From Micromonospora andamanensis (GTDB lineage Bacteria; Actinomycetota; Actinomycetes; Mycobacteriales; Micromonosporaceae): a stretch of DNA of 64,000 bases. Below, one piece after another: positions 26,999 through 38,009 of this stretch. The position numbers and the translations under genes were made by a program. Numbering within the stretch: the first letter of the stretch is position 1; each line of letters starts with the position of its first letter. The stretch is from contig NZ_BOOZ01000006.1 of the NCBI RefSeq assembly GCF_016863495.1, positions 62,001 through 126,000 of the forward strand, written 5' to 3'. The notes beneath the pieces are model-generated. The model was not told the DNA's origin and made no database searches. It saw nothing but the letters and a program-made list of their open reading frames with translations.

Positions 26999-27063
26999 GC
27001 GTTGGTCATGAGGTTAGCGGCGATCTTGATCTTCAAAACTGCCGCTAACCTCATGATCAACGC
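26999..27063. terminator. long hairpin between convergent genes, repeat family copy 1
   Basis: Arms 26999-27021 and 27041-27063 are 23 bp long with one mismatch; they begin GCGTTG and contain TCATGAGGTTAGCGGC. The loop is 19 nt. A C-rich tract (26953-26992) lies on the left and a G-rich tract (27066-27104) on the right, so the inverted symmetry extends outward. It probably terminates transcription from both sides. Confidence 0.75.
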
Positions 27064-27101
27064 GGGAGGTCAGGGGTGGGGTGAGGCGGGTGGGGTGGGG
27101 G

Positions 27102-27662
27102 TCAGTCGGGGGTGGTGCCCCAGCGGGCCTGTTCGAGGAGGGCTACGGCGCGGGCGTGGGCCTCCGGGTCGTCGACGTTGCGCAGCAGGGTGGTGGCCTC
27201 GTCCACCGCGTCGGTGAGCAGCCGCCACTGGGCGTCGCGCTCACGCACCGTCTCCGACTGGGCCGCCAACTGGCGGGTCTTGGTCCACAGCTCGACGAAG
27301 ACCGAGACCTTGGCCCGCAGCACCCACGGGTCGAACGGCTTGGTGAGGTAGTCCACCGCGCCCGCCGCGTAGCCGCGCAGGGCCAGTTGCGCGTCCCGGT
27401 CGGCAGCGGTCAGGAAGATGATCGGCACGTGCCGGGTACGCTCCCGCCGCTTGATGTGGCTGGCCGTCTCGAAACCGTCCATGTCCGGCATCTGGGCGTC
27501 CAGCAGGATCACCGCGAAGTCGTCCACAAGCAACTGCTTCAGGGCCGCCTCGCCGCTCTCCACGGCCACCGACTGCACCGGTAGCCCCTGGAGGATCGCC
27601 TCCAGGGCCATCAGGTTCTCTCGGCGATCATCGACCAGCAGCGCCTTCGCCACCTGCGTCAC
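27102..27662 (-). CDS. response regulator, receiver domain plus coiled coil
   Basis: This encodes 186 residues. The receiver domain (1-120) has the acidic pair at 11-12, phospho-acceptor Asp55 in LLDAQMPDMDGF, and Lys108 in YLTKPFD. The C-terminal part (120-186) is helical with no DNA-binding domain. The gene overlaps the end of the giant hybrid kinase gene by 4 nt, so it is most likely the kinase's direct output or a phosphorelay intermediate. The RENLMALEAIL segment is typical of the regulator type found with multi-HAMP kinases. Confidence 0.93.
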   Translation of the reverse strand: MTQVAKALLVDDRRENLMALEAILQGLPVQSVAVESGEAALKQLLVDDFAVILLDAQMPDMDGFETASHIKRRERTRHVPIIFLTAADRDAQLALRGYAAGAVDYLTKPFDPWVLRAKVSVFVELWTKTRQLAAQSETVRERDAQWRLLTDAVDEATTLLRNVDDPEAHARAVALLEQARWGTTPD

Positions 27663-30600
27663 GAGCCCTCCTCGGTACGGCTGCCACCGATCCAGGTACC
27701 CATCAGCTCGATCAGCTGGTCCAGGTCGACAGGCTTGGTGATGTAGTCGCTGGCACCGGCCGCGATCGCCGACTCCCGGTCGCCCGGCATCGCCTTCGCG
27801 GTCAGGAACACGATCGGCAGGTCCGCGAACCGGTGGTTGCGCCTGATCTGCCGGGTTGTCTCGTATCCGTCCTGATCGGGCATCATGGCATCCATCAGGA
27901 CGATATCGACCTCCGGGTGTTCGGCCAACAGGCGGACCCCGTCAGCGCCGTTGTCGGCGTACAGCACTGTCATGCCGTGCAGTTCGAGCGCACTTGTCAG
28001 CGCGAAGACGTTACGCACGTCGTCGTCGACGATCAGCACTGTGGCACCGTCCAGCTGACGGGTCTTCGGTGCCTCGGGCGTCTCGGGCAGCAACTCCATC
28101 GGCGGCATCAGCAGCGACGACGGCAGGCCGGCCCGCTGCGGCGACGGTGGCGCGGGCGCCACCACGGCGTCCGGTGCCAGCACGTCGGGCAGGTAGAGCG
28201 TGAACGTCGAACCCTGGCCGGGTGCCGAGGAGACGGTGATCGTCCCGCCGATCAGCCGGGCCAGGTCGCGGCTGATCGACAGACCCAGCCCGGTACCGCC
28301 GTAACGGCGGCTGGTTGTCCCGTCCGCCTGCTGGAACGCCTCGAAGATCAGCGACAGCTTGTCGTCGGAGATGCCGATGCCGGTGTCGATCACCGTGAAG
28401 GCGATCACCTGCCGGGCGTTGGTGAGCGCCGGTACGTCGAACACCGCGTGCTCCGGCGCCCGGGAGATGCGCAGCGTCACCGCGCCGTTGTCGGTGAACT
28501 TGACCGCGTTGGACAGCAGGTTGCGCAGGATCTGCTGGAGCCGCTGCGCGTCGGTCACCACGGCCGGCGGCAGGTCCTTGCCGATGCGTACCTGGAAGTC
28601 CAGGCCCTTCTCCTCCGCCTGCGGGGAGAACGCCTGCTCCACGTAGTTGCAGATCTCGGTGAACCGGACCTCGGTCGGCTCGACGTCCATCCGCCCGGCC
28701 TCGATCTTGGACAGGTCCAGGATGTCGTCGATCAGGCGCAGTAGGTCCGACCCCGAGCCGTGGATCGTACGGGCGAACTCGATCTGCTTCGGGGTGAGGT
28801 TCTGCTCCGAGTTCTCCATCAGCAGCCGGGCCAGCAGCAGCAGCGAGTTCAGCGGCGTACGCAGCTCGTGGCTCATGTTCGCCAGGAACTCCGACTTGTA
28901 CGCCGAAGCCCGGGTGAGCTGCTGGGCCTTGTCCTCCAGGCCGAGCCGGGCCAGTTCGATCTCCCGGTTCTGGGTCTCGATGTTCGCCTTCTGCTCCGAC
29001 AGCAGCTTGGCCTTGTCCTCCAGTTCGGCGTTTGTCCGCTGCAACTCCGCCGACTGCTCCTGCAACTCGTGCGCCAACCGCTGCGACTGGGCGAGCAGTT
29101 CCTCCGTACGCCGGTTCGCCTGGATGGTGTTGACCGCGATGCCGATCGTGGAGACCAGCCGCTCCAGGAACGACAGGTGCAGCTCGGAGAAGGGCGTCAC
29201 GGTGGCGAACTCGATCACACCGAGCAGCTCGCCCTCGAAGAGCACGGGCAGCACGACCAGGTCGGCCGGTGGCGTGTCAGCCAACCCGGAGCGCAACGTG
29301 ATCCGGCCGTCCGGTACGGCACCGACCCGGATGGTGCGCCGGGACAGCGCGGCCTGGCCGACCAGCCCTTCCCCCGGCCCGAAGGTCACGTCGTGACCCC
29401 GGGAGACGTAGCCGTACGAGGCGGTCAGGCGCAGCCGCATCACTCCCTCGGAGTTGTCCGCCAGGAAGAAGGCACCCAGCTGCGCGTCGACGAGCGGCGT
29501 CACCTCCTGCATGATCATCCGGCAGACCTCGCCGAGGTCGCGCTGGCCCTGCAGCAGGCCGCCGATGCGGGCCAGGTTGGAGTCGAGCCACCCCTGCTCG
29601 GCGTTCTTGTGCGTCGTCTCCCGCAGGGTGACGATCATCTGGTTGATGTTGTCCTTCAGCTCGGCGACCTCGCCCTGCGCCTTCACCGCGATCCGCTGGG
29701 TGAGGTCGCCCCGGGTCACCGAGGTGGAGACCCGGGCGATCGCCCGGAGCTGGGTGGTGAGCGTCGAGGCGAGCTGATTGACGTTCTCGGTGAGATCCCG
29801 CCAGGTGCCGGAGACCCCCTTGACCTGCGCCTGACCGCCCAACTTGCCCTCGGTGCCCACCTCGCGGGCCACCCGGGTCACCTCGTCGGCGAACGACGAC
29901 AACTGGTCCACCATCGTGTTGACCGTGTTCTTCAGCTCCAGAATCTCGCCCTGCGCGTCGACGGTGATCTTCTGCGACAGGTCACCGTTGGCCACGGCGG
30001 TGGTGACCGAGGCGATGTTCCGGACCTGGCTGGTCAGGTTCGACGCCATCGAGTTCACGTTGTCGGTCAGGTCCCGCCAGGTGCCGGCGACGCCGCGCAC
30101 CTGCGCCTGACCACCCAGCTTGCCCTCGGTACCCACCTCACGGGCCACCCGCGTGACCTCGTCGGCGAACGACGACAGCTGATCCACCATCGTGTTAACA
30201 GTCGACTTCAACTCCAGGATCTCGCCCCGGGCGTCCACCGTGATCTTCTGGCTCAGGTCACCCTTGGCCACCGCCGTGGAGACCTGGGCGATGTTCCGCA
30301 CCTGGGCGGTCAGGTTCGACGCCATCGAGTTCACGTTGTCGGTCAGATCCCGCCACGTACCGCTGACGCCCTTGACCTGCGCCTGGCCACCCAGATTGCC
30401 CTCGGTACCCACCTCACGGGCCACCCGGGTCACCTCGTCGGCGAACGACGACAGCTGATCCACCATCGTGTTAACAGTCGACTTCAACTCCAGGATCTCA
30501 CCCCGGGCGTCCACCGTGATCTTCTGCGACAGGTCACCCCGGGCCACCGCGGTGGTGACCGAGGCGATGTTGCGGACCTGACTGGTCAGGTTCGACGCCA

Positions 30601-32029
30601 TCGAGTTCACGTTGTCGGTCAGATCCCGCCAGGTGCCGGAGACCCCCTTGACCTGCGCCTGACCACCCAGCTTGCCCTCGGTACCCACCTCCCGGGCCAC
30701 CCGGGTCACCTCGTCGGCGAACGACGACAACTGATCCACCATCGTGTTGACCGTGTTCTTCAGCTCCAGGATCTCGCCCCGGGCGTCCACCGTGATTTTC
30801 TGGCTCAGGTCACCCTTGGCGACGGCCGTGGAGACCTGGGAGATGTTGCGGACCTGGCTGGTCAGGTTGCCGGCGAGCTGGTTGACGTTCTCGGTGAGGT
30901 CGCGCCAGGTGCCGGAGACACCGCGTACCTGCGCCTGACCACCCAGCTTGCCCTCGGTACCCACCTCACGGGCCACCCGGGTCACCTCGTCGGCGAACGA
31001 CGACAACTGGTCCACCATCGTGTTGACGGTGTCCTTGAGTTCCAGGATCTCGCCCTGCGCGGCCACGGTGATCTTCTGCGACAGGTCACCCCGGGCGACA
31101 GCTGTGGAGACCTGGGCGATGTTGCGGACCTGGGCGGTCAGGTTCGACGCCATCGAGTTGACGCTGTCGGTCAGGTCCTTCCAGGTGCCCGCCACGCCCG
31201 GCACCTCAGCCTGGCCGCCCAGCTTGCCCTCGGTACCCACCTCGCGGGCCACCCGGGTCACCTGCTCGGCGAAGAGTCGCAGCGTGTCGGTGAGCGAGTT
31301 CATCGTGTCGGCCAGCTCGGCGACCTCGCCGCGGGCGCTGACGGTGATCTTCTGCGACAGGTCGCCCTTGGCCACCGCTGTCGCCACCTGGGAAATCGAC
31401 CGGACCTGGCCGGTCAGGTTCGACGCCATGGTGTTCACCGAGTCGGTGAGGTCCTTCCAGGTGCCGGCGACACCACGGACATCGGCCTGGCCACCCAGCT
31501 TGCCCTCGGTGCCCACCTCCCGGGCCACCCGGGTCACCTCGTTGGAGAAGGACGAGAGCTGGTCGACCATGGTGTTCACCGTGCGGCCGATGCGCAGGTA
31601 CTCACCGCGCAGCGGGCGACCGTCGATCTCCAGCGCCATGTGCTGGGTGAGGTCGCCGTCGGCGACCGCCACGATGACCCGGGCGATCTCGGTGGTGGGT
31701 CGGCCCAGGTCGTCGATGAGCGAGTTGACCGCGCGCTGGCCCTCCGCCCAGGAGCCGTCCAGGCCCTCCTCGTCCAGGCGCTCGGTCAGCCGGCCGTCGC
31801 GGCCGACCACCCGACTGATCCGGCGCAGATCCAGGTGCTGCCGCTCCTGGAGCGACACCACGTCGTTGAAGGCGTCCGCCACCTCACCGGCCGCGCCCGA
31901 GCGCCGCGGCAACCGCACCTTGAGATCACCGCCACGGACCCGCCGTAGCGCCTCCGCCAGCTCGGTGAGGACCGCCTCGTGGTCGGCGGCGGAGGTCTCC
32001 GCGGTCACCGACTGTTTCGCCGTGGTCAT
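27659..32029 (-). CDS. giant cytoplasmic multi-HAMP hybrid histidine kinase
   Basis: This encodes 1456 residues with no transmembrane helix. The N-terminal 130 residues are helical; then a HAMP domain and seven 92-residue units, each with [12 protein letters not shown](K/R)DLT and a HAMP-like GDLSQKI, cover about 160-800. A GAF domain follows (about 815-965), a coiled coil, HisKA with the phospho-His in [12 protein letters not shown] (about 1053), HATPase_c with DTGIGI and GGTGLGL (to about 1290), and a receiver with [13 protein letters not shown] (Asp about 1378). The build resembles fungal group III (Nik1) kinases and bacterial homologues linked to osmotic or stress sensing. The start ATG at 32029 follows GAGGA. 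It is coupled to the response regulator downstream. Confidence 0.95.
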   Translation of the reverse strand: MTTAKQSVTAETSAADHEAVLTELAEALRRVRGGDLKVRLPRRSGAAGEVADAFNDVVSLQERQHLDLRRISRVVGRDGRLTERLDEEGLDGSWAEGQRAVNSLIDDLGRPTTEIARVIVAVADGDLTQHMALEIDGRPLRGEYLRIGRTVNTMVDQLSSFSNEVTRVAREVGTEGKLGGQADVRGVAGTWKDLTDSVNTMASNLTGQVRSISQVATAVAKGDLSQKITVSARGEVAELADTMNSLTDTLRLFAEQVTRVAREVGTEGKLGGQAEVPGVAGTWKDLTDSVNSMASNLTAQVRNIAQVSTAVARGDLSQKITVAAQGEILELKDTVNTMVDQLSSFADEVTRVAREVGTEGKLGGQAQVRGVSGTWRDLTENVNQLAGNLTSQVRNISQVSTAVAKGDLSQKITVDARGEILELKNTVNTMVDQLSSFADEVTRVAREVGTEGKLGGQAQVKGVSGTWRDLTDNVNSMASNLTSQVRNIASVTTAVARGDLSQKITVDARGEILELKSTVNTMVDQLSSFADEVTRVAREVGTEGNLGGQAQVKGVSGTWRDLTDNVNSMASNLTAQVRNIAQVSTAVAKGDLSQKITVDARGEILELKSTVNTMVDQLSSFADEVTRVAREVGTEGKLGGQAQVRGVAGTWRDLTDNVNSMASNLTSQVRNIASVTTAVANGDLSQKITVDAQGEILELKNTVNTMVDQLSSFADEVTRVAREVGTEGKLGGQAQVKGVSGTWRDLTENVNQLASTLTTQLRAIARVSTSVTRGDLTQRIAVKAQGEVAELKDNINQMIVTLRETTHKNAEQGWLDSNLARIGGLLQGQRDLGEVCRMIMQEVTPLVDAQLGAFFLADNSEGVMRLRLTASYGYVSRGHDVTFGPGEGLVGQAALSRRTIRVGAVPDGRITLRSGLADTPPADLVVLPVLFEGELLGVIEFATVTPFSELHLSFLERLVSTIGIAVNTIQANRRTEELLAQSQRLAHELQEQSAELQRTNAELEDKAKLLSEQKANIETQNREIELARLGLEDKAQQLTRASAYKSEFLANMSHELRTPLNSLLLLARLLMENSEQNLTPKQIEFARTIHGSGSDLLRLIDDILDLSKIEAGRMDVEPTEVRFTEICNYVEQAFSPQAEEKGLDFQVRIGKDLPPAVVTDAQRLQQILRNLLSNAVKFTDNGAVTLRISRAPEHAVFDVPALTNARQVIAFTVIDTGIGISDDKLSLIFEAFQQADGTTSRRYGGTGLGLSISRDLARLIGGTITVSSAPGQGSTFTLYLPDVLAPDAVVAPAPPSPQRAGLPSSLLMPPMELLPETPEAPKTRQLDGATVLIVDDDVRNVFALTSALELHGMTVLYADNGADGVRLLAEHPEVDIVLMDAMMPDQDGYETTRQIRRNHRFADLPIVFLTAKAMPGDRESAIAAGASDYITKPVDLDQLIELMGTWIGGSRTEEGS
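29630..31545 (-). repeat. seven tandem 276-bp coding repeats (HAMP units)
   Basis: The string TGCCCTCGGT recurs at about 31501, 31225, 30949, 30673, 30397, 30121 and 29845, a strict 276-bp period (92 codons). The inner copies differ at only a few positions over most of their length, which suggests recent duplication or gene conversion. Copy-number change by recombination would alter the signalling stalk without breaking the frame. Confidence 0.9.
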
Positions 32030-32183
32030 CATTCCTCGCTCACCTCGGGGTACACCGGCTCCCACCGGCCACCCCATCATTGTCCCCGTGACCTCGAAAA
32101 CGCCACGGCACGGCACCGCCCGACGGCAAAGACCCGGTGGTGATCGGCTTGGCACTTCAGGGGTGTCGGTGGAGGATACGAGG

Positions 32184-34256
32184 GTGTCAGCGGAGGCGGG
32201 GCCCGCGGCGAAGACGGGCCCAGACGAGCACGTGCGGCGCGTCCGGCTTCCCGCCGACCGCCGTACGCCGGCCGCCGCGCGCGCGGTCGTCCGGTCGGTG
32301 CTCGCGGAGGCGGACCTGGACGAACTGCTCAACGAGGCACTTCTGTTGACCACAGAGCTGTCCACCAACGCCGTCGAACACGCCCGCACCGAACTGGACA
32401 TCGAGGTCACCGCCGACCAGGCGGGGCTCACCGTGACGGTCTCCGACTTCGCCGCCGGCCCGGTCGACGAGCTGACCGTCGGCGTACGCAACCTCGCCAC
32501 CGAGATCACCGAGGTCGCCGAACGGGGGCGCGGGCTGCTGCTCGTCGACCACTTCGCCAGCCGGTGGGGCACCACGTACCTGCGTACCGGCAAGGGTGTG
32601 TGGTTCCGGTTGGACCGCGCCGACCGCAAGGGAGCGGGGCCGGCGACGCCCGCGCCACCGGCGAGCGCCGGCCCTCCGGCCGAATCCGGGCAAACCGCCG
32701 TGCCGAGCGCCGGCGCGATGAACGCGCTGATGCAGACCACCCCCGACCCGTACGCCGAGGATCCGCTGCCGGACTTCGCCGCCGGCCTGCTGACCCAGGT
32801 GGCGGAGATGGTCGGCGCCGCCGGTGGGGTGGTCCGACTGGACCGCGGCGACGGGCAGGGCGCACAGGTCCTCGCCCGGTACGGCCGCCAGCCCCGGGCC
32901 GGCAACGACCTGCTCCGGGTGCCGTTGGCCGTGCACCGCCCGTACGCCGGGGAGTTGGAGCTGGACGCCGCGCCCACCGCGTACGCCCAGCCGCTGGCGT
33001 TGCTTACCGCCGAGCGGCTCTCCCTGCACCTGGAGAACGACAGGCTGCGCCGCGCGGACGTACGCCGGCAGGCGTGGCTGACGTTCCTCGCCGAGGCCAG
33101 TGAGCTGCTCGCCCAGTCGCTGGACGTGGAACTGACGATGGCACTCATCCCGCAACTGGTGGTGCCCCGGCTCGGTCAGTGGTGCGCGGTGCACACCACC
33201 GACGAGTGGGGGCGGCTCCGGCTCGCGGCGGCCAGCCACGCCGACGAGTCGATGATCCCGCAACTGCACGCCACGCTCCGCGAGACCGGCCCCGACTCCA
33301 TCCCGGCCCGGCTGCGCGAGGCCAGCCGCAACGGCACCCGGACCCCGCTCGGCGCGCCGATGGAAGGCTTCGCCGTGCCGCTCATCGCCCGTGGGCAGCG
33401 CCTCGGCACGCTTGCCGTCGGGCGGCACCAACGGCACCGGCAGGACCCGGACGAGATCGCGGTACTGGAGGACGTGGCCCGGCGTTCCGCCCTCGCCATC
33501 GAGAACGCCCGCATCCACGCCGAACGCCGCCGGGTGGCGCAGACCCTGCAACAGTCGTTGCTGCCGCCGGTCCTGCCGGTGGTGGAGGGCATCGGCTTCG
33601 CCGCCGAGTACGTGCCGACAGGTGGGGACGTCGACGTCGGCGGCGACTTCTACGACGTGGTGCCGCTGCCGGACGGGCGCTGGCTGGTGGTGATCGGTGA
33701 CGTCTCCGGCAAGGGAGTGCAGGCGGCGGCGGTCACCGGGCTGGTGCGGGACGTGATCCGGGTGCTGGCCGGCGACGGCAAACCGCTGCCCGAGGTGCTG
33801 GCCCGGCTCAACGAGACGCTCGTCGAGCGGGGTGCCGGCCGCTACTGCACGCTGGCGCTGGCCGCGGTCGGGCCGGGTGAGGGCGACCGACTCGACGTCG
33901 GGCTGCACCTGGCCGGGCATGACCGCCCGGTGCTGGTGCGGTCCAGCGGCGGCCCGGCTGCCTTCGTCGGCACCGGCGGAACCGCGCTCGGGTTGCTCGA
34001 CACGATCGCCTCGCCCACCGCGCAGCTCGCCCTCGACCCGGGCGACTGCCTGGTCTTCTACACCGACGGGGTGACCGAGCGTCGCCGGGGCCGGGAGCTG
34101 TTCGGCACCGGACGGCTGCGCGACGCCGCCACCCCGCTGGCCGGCTACTCGGCGGACGTGGTGGCGGCACGCCTGCGCGCCACCGCGATCAACTTCTCGG
34201 TCGAGGAACCCCGCGACGACATCGCCATCCTCGTCCTCCGCAACGACGCCGCCTAA
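32184..34256 (+). CDS. SpoIIE-type phosphatase with N-terminal RsbW-like ATPase and GAF domains
   Basis: This encodes 690 residues. It has an N-terminal HATPase_c_2 domain (about 15-140; N-box [10 protein letters not shown] with Glu58 and Asn62, and [11 protein letters not shown]), a Pro/Ala linker, GAF-like regions (about 190-440) and a PP2C/SpoIIE phosphatase (about 450-685; VGGDFYDVV near 486, [19 protein letters not shown]). It could both phosphorylate and dephosphorylate STAS proteins in a partner switch. GTG 32184 is chosen because GGAGGA lies 7 nt upstream; GTG 32163 is possible. It diverges from the multi-HAMP kinase, and a joint pathway is likely. Confidence 0.93.
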   Translation: MSAEAGPAAKTGPDEHVRRVRLPADRRTPAAARAVVRSVLAEADLDELLNEALLLTTELSTNAVEHARTELDIEVTADQAGLTVTVSDFAAGPVDELTVGVRNLATEITEVAERGRGLLLVDHFASRWGTTYLRTGKGVWFRLDRADRKGAGPATPAPPASAGPPAESGQTAVPSAGAMNALMQTTPDPYAEDPLPDFAAGLLTQVAEMVGAAGGVVRLDRGDGQGAQVLARYGRQPRAGNDLLRVPLAVHRPYAGELELDAAPTAYAQPLALLTAERLSLHLENDRLRRADVRRQAWLTFLAEASELLAQSLDVELTMALIPQLVVPRLGQWCAVHTTDEWGRLRLAAASHADESMIPQLHATLRETGPDSIPARLREASRNGTRTPLGAPMEGFAVPLIARGQRLGTLAVGRHQRHRQDPDEIAVLEDVARRSALAIENARIHAERRRVAQTLQQSLLPPVLPVVEGIGFAAEYVPTGGDVDVGGDFYDVVPLPDGRWLVVIGDVSGKGVQAAAVTGLVRDVIRVLAGDGKPLPEVLARLNETLVERGAGRYCTLALAAVGPGEGDRLDVGLHLAGHDRPVLVRSSGGPAAFVGTGGTALGLLDTIASPTAQLALDPGDCLVFYTDGVTERRRGRELFGTGRLRDAATPLAGYSADVVAARLRATAINFSVEEPRDDIAILVLRNDAA

Positions 34257-34260
34257 CCCC

Positions 34261-34362
34261 CGCGCCGCGATCTTGCACACCGCGCCTCGCGCCGCGATCT
34301 TGCACTTTTGGTCGCCGCATACCGGGGCAAGAGGGGCATTTCGGCGACCAAAGTGCAAGATC
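34261..34362. terminator. long hairpin with duplicated arm, repeat family copy 2
   Basis: Arm 34296-34317 (GATCTTGCAC...GGTCGCCG) pairs with 34342-34362 with one extra T in the left arm. An 18-bp direct copy of the left-arm start (CGCGCCGCGATCTTGCAC) is present twice, at 34261-34278 and 34288-34305. A long G-rich tract follows (34380-34460). It lies between convergent genes and is a likely bidirectional terminator. Confidence 0.7.
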
Positions 34363-34463
34363 GGCGCGGGGCTAGGGTGCGGGCGGCGCGGGGCAGGGGT
34401 GCGGGCGGTGCGGGCGGCGCGGGGTGGGGTTGAGGGAGCGGCGTGGGGGTGGGGAGGGGTGGG

Positions 34464-35810
34464 TCAGAGGCCGCCGGGGAGGCGGCCGGGGGCCAGGCGG
34501 TGGGCCGGGTCGAGGTGGTGTTTGACGGCGCGTAGGTGGGCCAGGTCGGCGCGTTCGCCCCACAGATCGACGGCGCGGCGGACGGCCGGTGGGGCGGCGA
34601 GCACCACACACCGGCCCTGTCGGGCGAGCAGGACGCCACGCACCGCGGCCAGAATCGACGCGACCCGGGCCGGTGCCATCGCCCCGGGCAGGGCGGCGTG
34701 CACCACGCCGAGTCCGGCCGAGCCGCGCACCGGCACCGGGCCGCCGGCCGCGTCGCGCAGGGCGTACACGGCGGCGTGCAGGTCGGTCATCGGCACCTCC
34801 AGGCGCAGCGCCGTGTCGCCGGGGGCGAAGGGGTAGCTGCGCCACCACGGGGGCGCCGTGCGCGCGACAGTCGAGCGGGAGCCGAAGAGGTCGACGATCC
34901 GGTCGGTACGCTCCGCCACGTCGGCGGGGCCACCTTCCAGCAGTACCGCAAGCGAACCGGTGCCTGCCGGCCCGGTGGTCGCACGCCCGGCCATCGACGG
35001 GTGCAGCGCCATCGACTCGGCGCGACGGTCCCGCCGTGGCCGGCATCCGGAGCTGGCCGGCAGGTCGAGCTCGACCGCGGCCGGGTCGAGCCGGGCGGCG
35101 AGCACCGCCCGGATCAGATCGTGCACCTCCAGCGGGGTCCACACCTGCCGGGTCACCCACACCCGGGCGGCTGGCACCGCCTGCACCCGCAACGTCGCGC
35201 TCACCAGCACGCCGAGTGCCCCCTCCGAGCCGCACAGCAGCCGCGCCTCGGCCAACCCGACCGCCCCGCCGCCCGCCTCGGCCAACTCACCGTCGGCGGC
35301 CAGGTAGCGCAGACCGACGAGCTGGTCACAGACGCTGCCGTGCCGGTGGCGCAGCGGACCGGCCTCGTCGGCCGCCAGCACCCCGCCGAGGGTGGCACCG
35401 GGTGAGGGGGCGTCCAACGCGAGCCGCTGCCCGGTGCGCTCCAGGGTGGCCTGGACCGCGCGCAGCGGCGTACCGGCACCGACCTCGGCCGTGCCCCGGT
35501 CCGGTGGCTGGTGGCCGATGCCGGCCAGTCGGCCGGTGTCGAGCATGATGTCGACCCGCTCGGGCGGCGCACCCCAGTCGATCTTGGTGCCCGCCCCTCG
35601 GGGTACCACTGTCAGGTCGTGCCGGGCGGCCAACCGCAACACCTGCGCGGCGGCGTGCGGGCCGCCCGGCACCGCCACCCAGCGGGCCGCGCTACCGGCC
35701 ACCTCGTCGGCGGGGCCGGCGAGGCGGGCGAAGCGCGGCCCGCAGATCTCGGCGAGCCGGGAGGTGATGTCGCGGACACCGGACGCACCGGTGGAGGGGG
35801 GTGGCGTCAT
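34464..35810 (-). CDS. FAD-binding oxidase, GlcE/glycolate oxidase-like
   Basis: The 448-residue FAD-linked oxidoreductase has a PCMH-type FAD-binding domain (about 40-225): WVAVPGGPHAAAQVLRLAARHDLTVVPRGAGTKIDWG and PSPGATLGGVLAADEAGP. The C-terminal substrate domain is shorter than in GlcD, which favours a GlcE-like or stand-alone form. No GlcD or GlcF gene is adjacent, so the substrate is open. ATG 35810 is preferred to 35864, which starts in low-complexity sequence. It diverges from the S9 peptidase gene over 82 nt. Confidence 0.87.
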   Translation of the reverse strand: MTPPPSTGASGVRDITSRLAEICGPRFARLAGPADEVAGSAARWVAVPGGPHAAAQVLRLAARHDLTVVPRGAGTKIDWGAPPERVDIMLDTGRLAGIGHQPPDRGTAEVGAGTPLRAVQATLERTGQRLALDAPSPGATLGGVLAADEAGPLRHRHGSVCDQLVGLRYLAADGELAEAGGGAVGLAEARLLCGSEGALGVLVSATLRVQAVPAARVWVTRQVWTPLEVHDLIRAVLAARLDPAAVELDLPASSGCRPRRDRRAESMALHPSMAGRATTGPAGTGSLAVLLEGGPADVAERTDRIVDLFGSRSTVARTAPPWWRSYPFAPGDTALRLEVPMTDLHAAVYALRDAAGGPVPVRGSAGLGVVHAALPGAMAPARVASILAAVRGVLLARQGRCVVLAAPPAVRRAVDLWGERADLAHLRAVKHHLDPAHRLAPGRLPGGL

Positions 35811-35892
35811 GCCGGCGATCGTACATGTGTTCGAACGATCAGGTGCAGAATTGCGCCACACCACCTACCGCCACGGCCGGTAACGTGGCGCC

Positions 35893-37989
35893 GTGACCAC
35901 CGAGACCCCCGTTCCCGCGGCCAGGCGGGTGCCGACCGAACGCGTCCACCACGGCGACACGGTCGTCGACGAGTACGCCTGGCTCGCCACCAAGGACGAT
36001 CCGGAAACGATCAACTATCTGAACGCCGAGAACGCCTGGACCGAGGCCCGGACGGCGCACCTGTCCGGGCTGCGTACGGAGTTGTTCGAGGAGATCCGGC
36101 GACGTACCCAGGAGACCGACCTCTCGGTGCCGACCCGCAAGGGCGAGCACTGGTACTACACCCGCACCGTCGAGGGACAGCAGTACGGGGTGCACTGCCG
36201 TCGGGCGGTCCGCCCCGACGAGACCACCCCGCCGATCAGCGCCGACGGTGCCCCGCTGGACGGGGAGCAGGTGCTCCTCGACGGCAACCTGCTGGCCGAG
36301 GGGCACGACTTCTTCGCCCTCGGCGCCTTCGACATCAGCCCCGACGGGCGCTACCTGGCCTACTCCACCGACTTCTCCGGCGACGAGCGGTTCACCCTGC
36401 GGGTCAAGGACCTCAGCACCGGCGAACTGCTGCCCGACGAGATTCCCGGGACCTTCTACGGCACCGCGTGGTCCGCCGACGCCTCGATGCTGTTCTACGT
36501 GACAGTGGACGAGGCGTGGCGGCCCCACCGGGTCTGGCGACACGTCATCGGCACCGCCGCCACCGAGGACGTGGTGGTGCACGCCGAGGACGACGAACGG
36601 TTCTGGGTGGGGGTCGAGCTGACCCGCTCGGAGCGGTTCGTCCTCATCGACATCGCCAGCAAGCTCACAAGCGAGGTTCGGGTGATCCCGGCCGGCAACC
36701 CGACGGGTGAGCCCGCGGTGATCGCGCCCCGCCGGCAGGGTGTCGAGTACTCGGTGGAGCACCACGGTCACCGGTTCCTGATCCTGCACAACGACGGCGC
36801 CGAGGACTTCGCCCTCGCGTACACCTCGGCCGACGCCCCGGGCGACTGGGTGCCGCTCATCGAGCACTCCCCGGGCACCCGGTTGGAGTCGGTCGACGCC
36901 TTCGCCGACCACCTGGTCGTCTCGGTACGCAGCAACGGCCTGACCGGGCTGCGGGTCCTGCCCGTCGGCGGCGGGGACGCCCACGACATCGAGTTCCCGG
37001 AACCGCTGCACACGGTCGGCCTGGACGCCAACCCCGAGTACCGCACCGGCCGGCTGCGGCTGCGCTACACCTCGCTCGTCACACCCGACTCGGTGTACGA
37101 CTACGACCTGGTCACCCGCGAGATGACCCTGCTGCGTCAGCGGCCGGTGCTGCCCGGGCCGGACGGTCAGGTGTACCGGCCGGAGGACTACGAGCAGCAG
37201 CGCGACTGGGCGCTTGCCGACGACGGCACCAAGGTGCCGATCTCCCTGGTCTACCGGCGGGGCACCCCCCGGGACGGTTCGGCGCCCTGCGTCATCTACG
37301 GCTACGGCTCGTACGAGGCGAGCATGGACCCGTGGTTCTCGGTCGGCCGACTGTCCCTGTTGGACCGTGGGGTTATCTTCGCGGTGGCCCACATCCGGGG
37401 CGGTGGCGAGCTGGGTCGCCGTTGGTACGACCACGGCAAGATGCTCGCCAAGAAGAACACCTTCACCGACTTCGTGGCCTGTGCCCGACACCTGGCGAAG
37501 GCGGGCTGGACGGCACCGGACCGGCTGGTCGCCCGGGGTGGATCGGCCGGCGGGTTGCTGATGGGCGCGGTGGCCAACCTGGCCCCGGACGCCTTCGCCG
37601 GCATCGTCGCGCAGGTGCCGTTCGTGGACGCGCTCAACACGATCCTGGACCCGTCGCTGCCGCTCACCGTCACCGAATGGGAGGAGTGGGGCAACCCGCT
37701 GGCGGACCCCGAGGTGTACGCGTACATGAAGTCGTACACCCCGTACGAGAACGTCGCCGCCCTGGACTACCCCGCTATCCTGGCGATGACAAGCCTCAAC
37801 GACACGCGGGTGCTCTACCACGAGCCGGCGAAGTGGATCGCGCGGCTGCGGGCGGTCGCCCCTCAGGGTGACTACCTGCTCAAGACCGAGATGGAGGCGG
37901 GTCACGGCGGACCGAGCGGGCGCTACGACGCCTGGCGGGAGGAGGCGTTCATAAACGCCTGGACCCTGGACCGCCTCGGCCGCGCCTGA
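35893..37989 (+). CDS. S9 family serine peptidase (oligopeptidase B / prolyl oligopeptidase)
   Basis: This encodes 698 residues: an N-terminal seven-bladed beta-propeller (about 70-410) and a C-terminal alpha/beta hydrolase domain. The triad is Ser551 (RGGSAGGLLMG), Asp637 (SLNDTRVLYHEP) and His671 (EAGHGGPSGR). The length and GGSAGG signature fit oligopeptidase B (PtrB), which cuts short peptides after basic residues. No signal peptide is present, so it should be cytosolic. The start is a GTG at 35893. The gene is monocistronic and convergent with the DUF998 gene. Confidence 0.95.
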   Translation: MTTETPVPAARRVPTERVHHGDTVVDEYAWLATKDDPETINYLNAENAWTEARTAHLSGLRTELFEEIRRRTQETDLSVPTRKGEHWYYTRTVEGQQYGVHCRRAVRPDETTPPISADGAPLDGEQVLLDGNLLAEGHDFFALGAFDISPDGRYLAYSTDFSGDERFTLRVKDLSTGELLPDEIPGTFYGTAWSADASMLFYVTVDEAWRPHRVWRHVIGTAATEDVVVHAEDDERFWVGVELTRSERFVLIDIASKLTSEVRVIPAGNPTGEPAVIAPRRQGVEYSVEHHGHRFLILHNDGAEDFALAYTSADAPGDWVPLIEHSPGTRLESVDAFADHLVVSVRSNGLTGLRVLPVGGGDAHDIEFPEPLHTVGLDANPEYRTGRLRLRYTSLVTPDSVYDYDLVTREMTLLRQRPVLPGPDGQVYRPEDYEQQRDWALADDGTKVPISLVYRRGTPRDGSAPCVIYGYGSYEASMDPWFSVGRLSLLDRGVIFAVAHIRGGGELGRRWYDHGKMLAKKNTFTDFVACARHLAKAGWTAPDRLVARGGSAGGLLMGAVANLAPDAFAGIVAQVPFVDALNTILDPSLPLTVTEWEEWGNPLADPEVYAYMKSYTPYENVAALDYPAILAMTSLNDTRVLYHEPAKWIARLRAVAPQGDYLLKTEMEAGHGGPSGRYDAWREEAFINAWTLDRLGRA

Positions 37990-38009
37990 CCGTCGACCGG
38001 CCTGGTGTC

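Noticed and set aside
29630..31545. Regularly spaced repeats that could look like a CRISPR array or satellite
   Set aside because: The period is 276 bp, in frame, and each unit encodes a HAMP module; there are no short repeats with unique spacers.
28760..31948. A 1062-codon open frame on the plus strand opposite the multi-HAMP kinase
   Set aside because: It is an antisense shadow: composition is His/Arg/Gln/Leu/Gly-rich with no domains, and the minus strand clearly encodes HAMP, GAF, HisKA and receiver domains.
35826..35840. TGTTCGAACGA resembling a second SOS box
   Set aside because: The palindrome is GTTCGAAC without the four-base spacer needed between GAAC and GTTC half-sites.
35839..37905. 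A 688-codon minus-strand frame opposite the S9 peptidase
   Set aside because: Shadow frame with Val/Gly/Arg/His-rich composition; the plus strand has a full catalytic triad.
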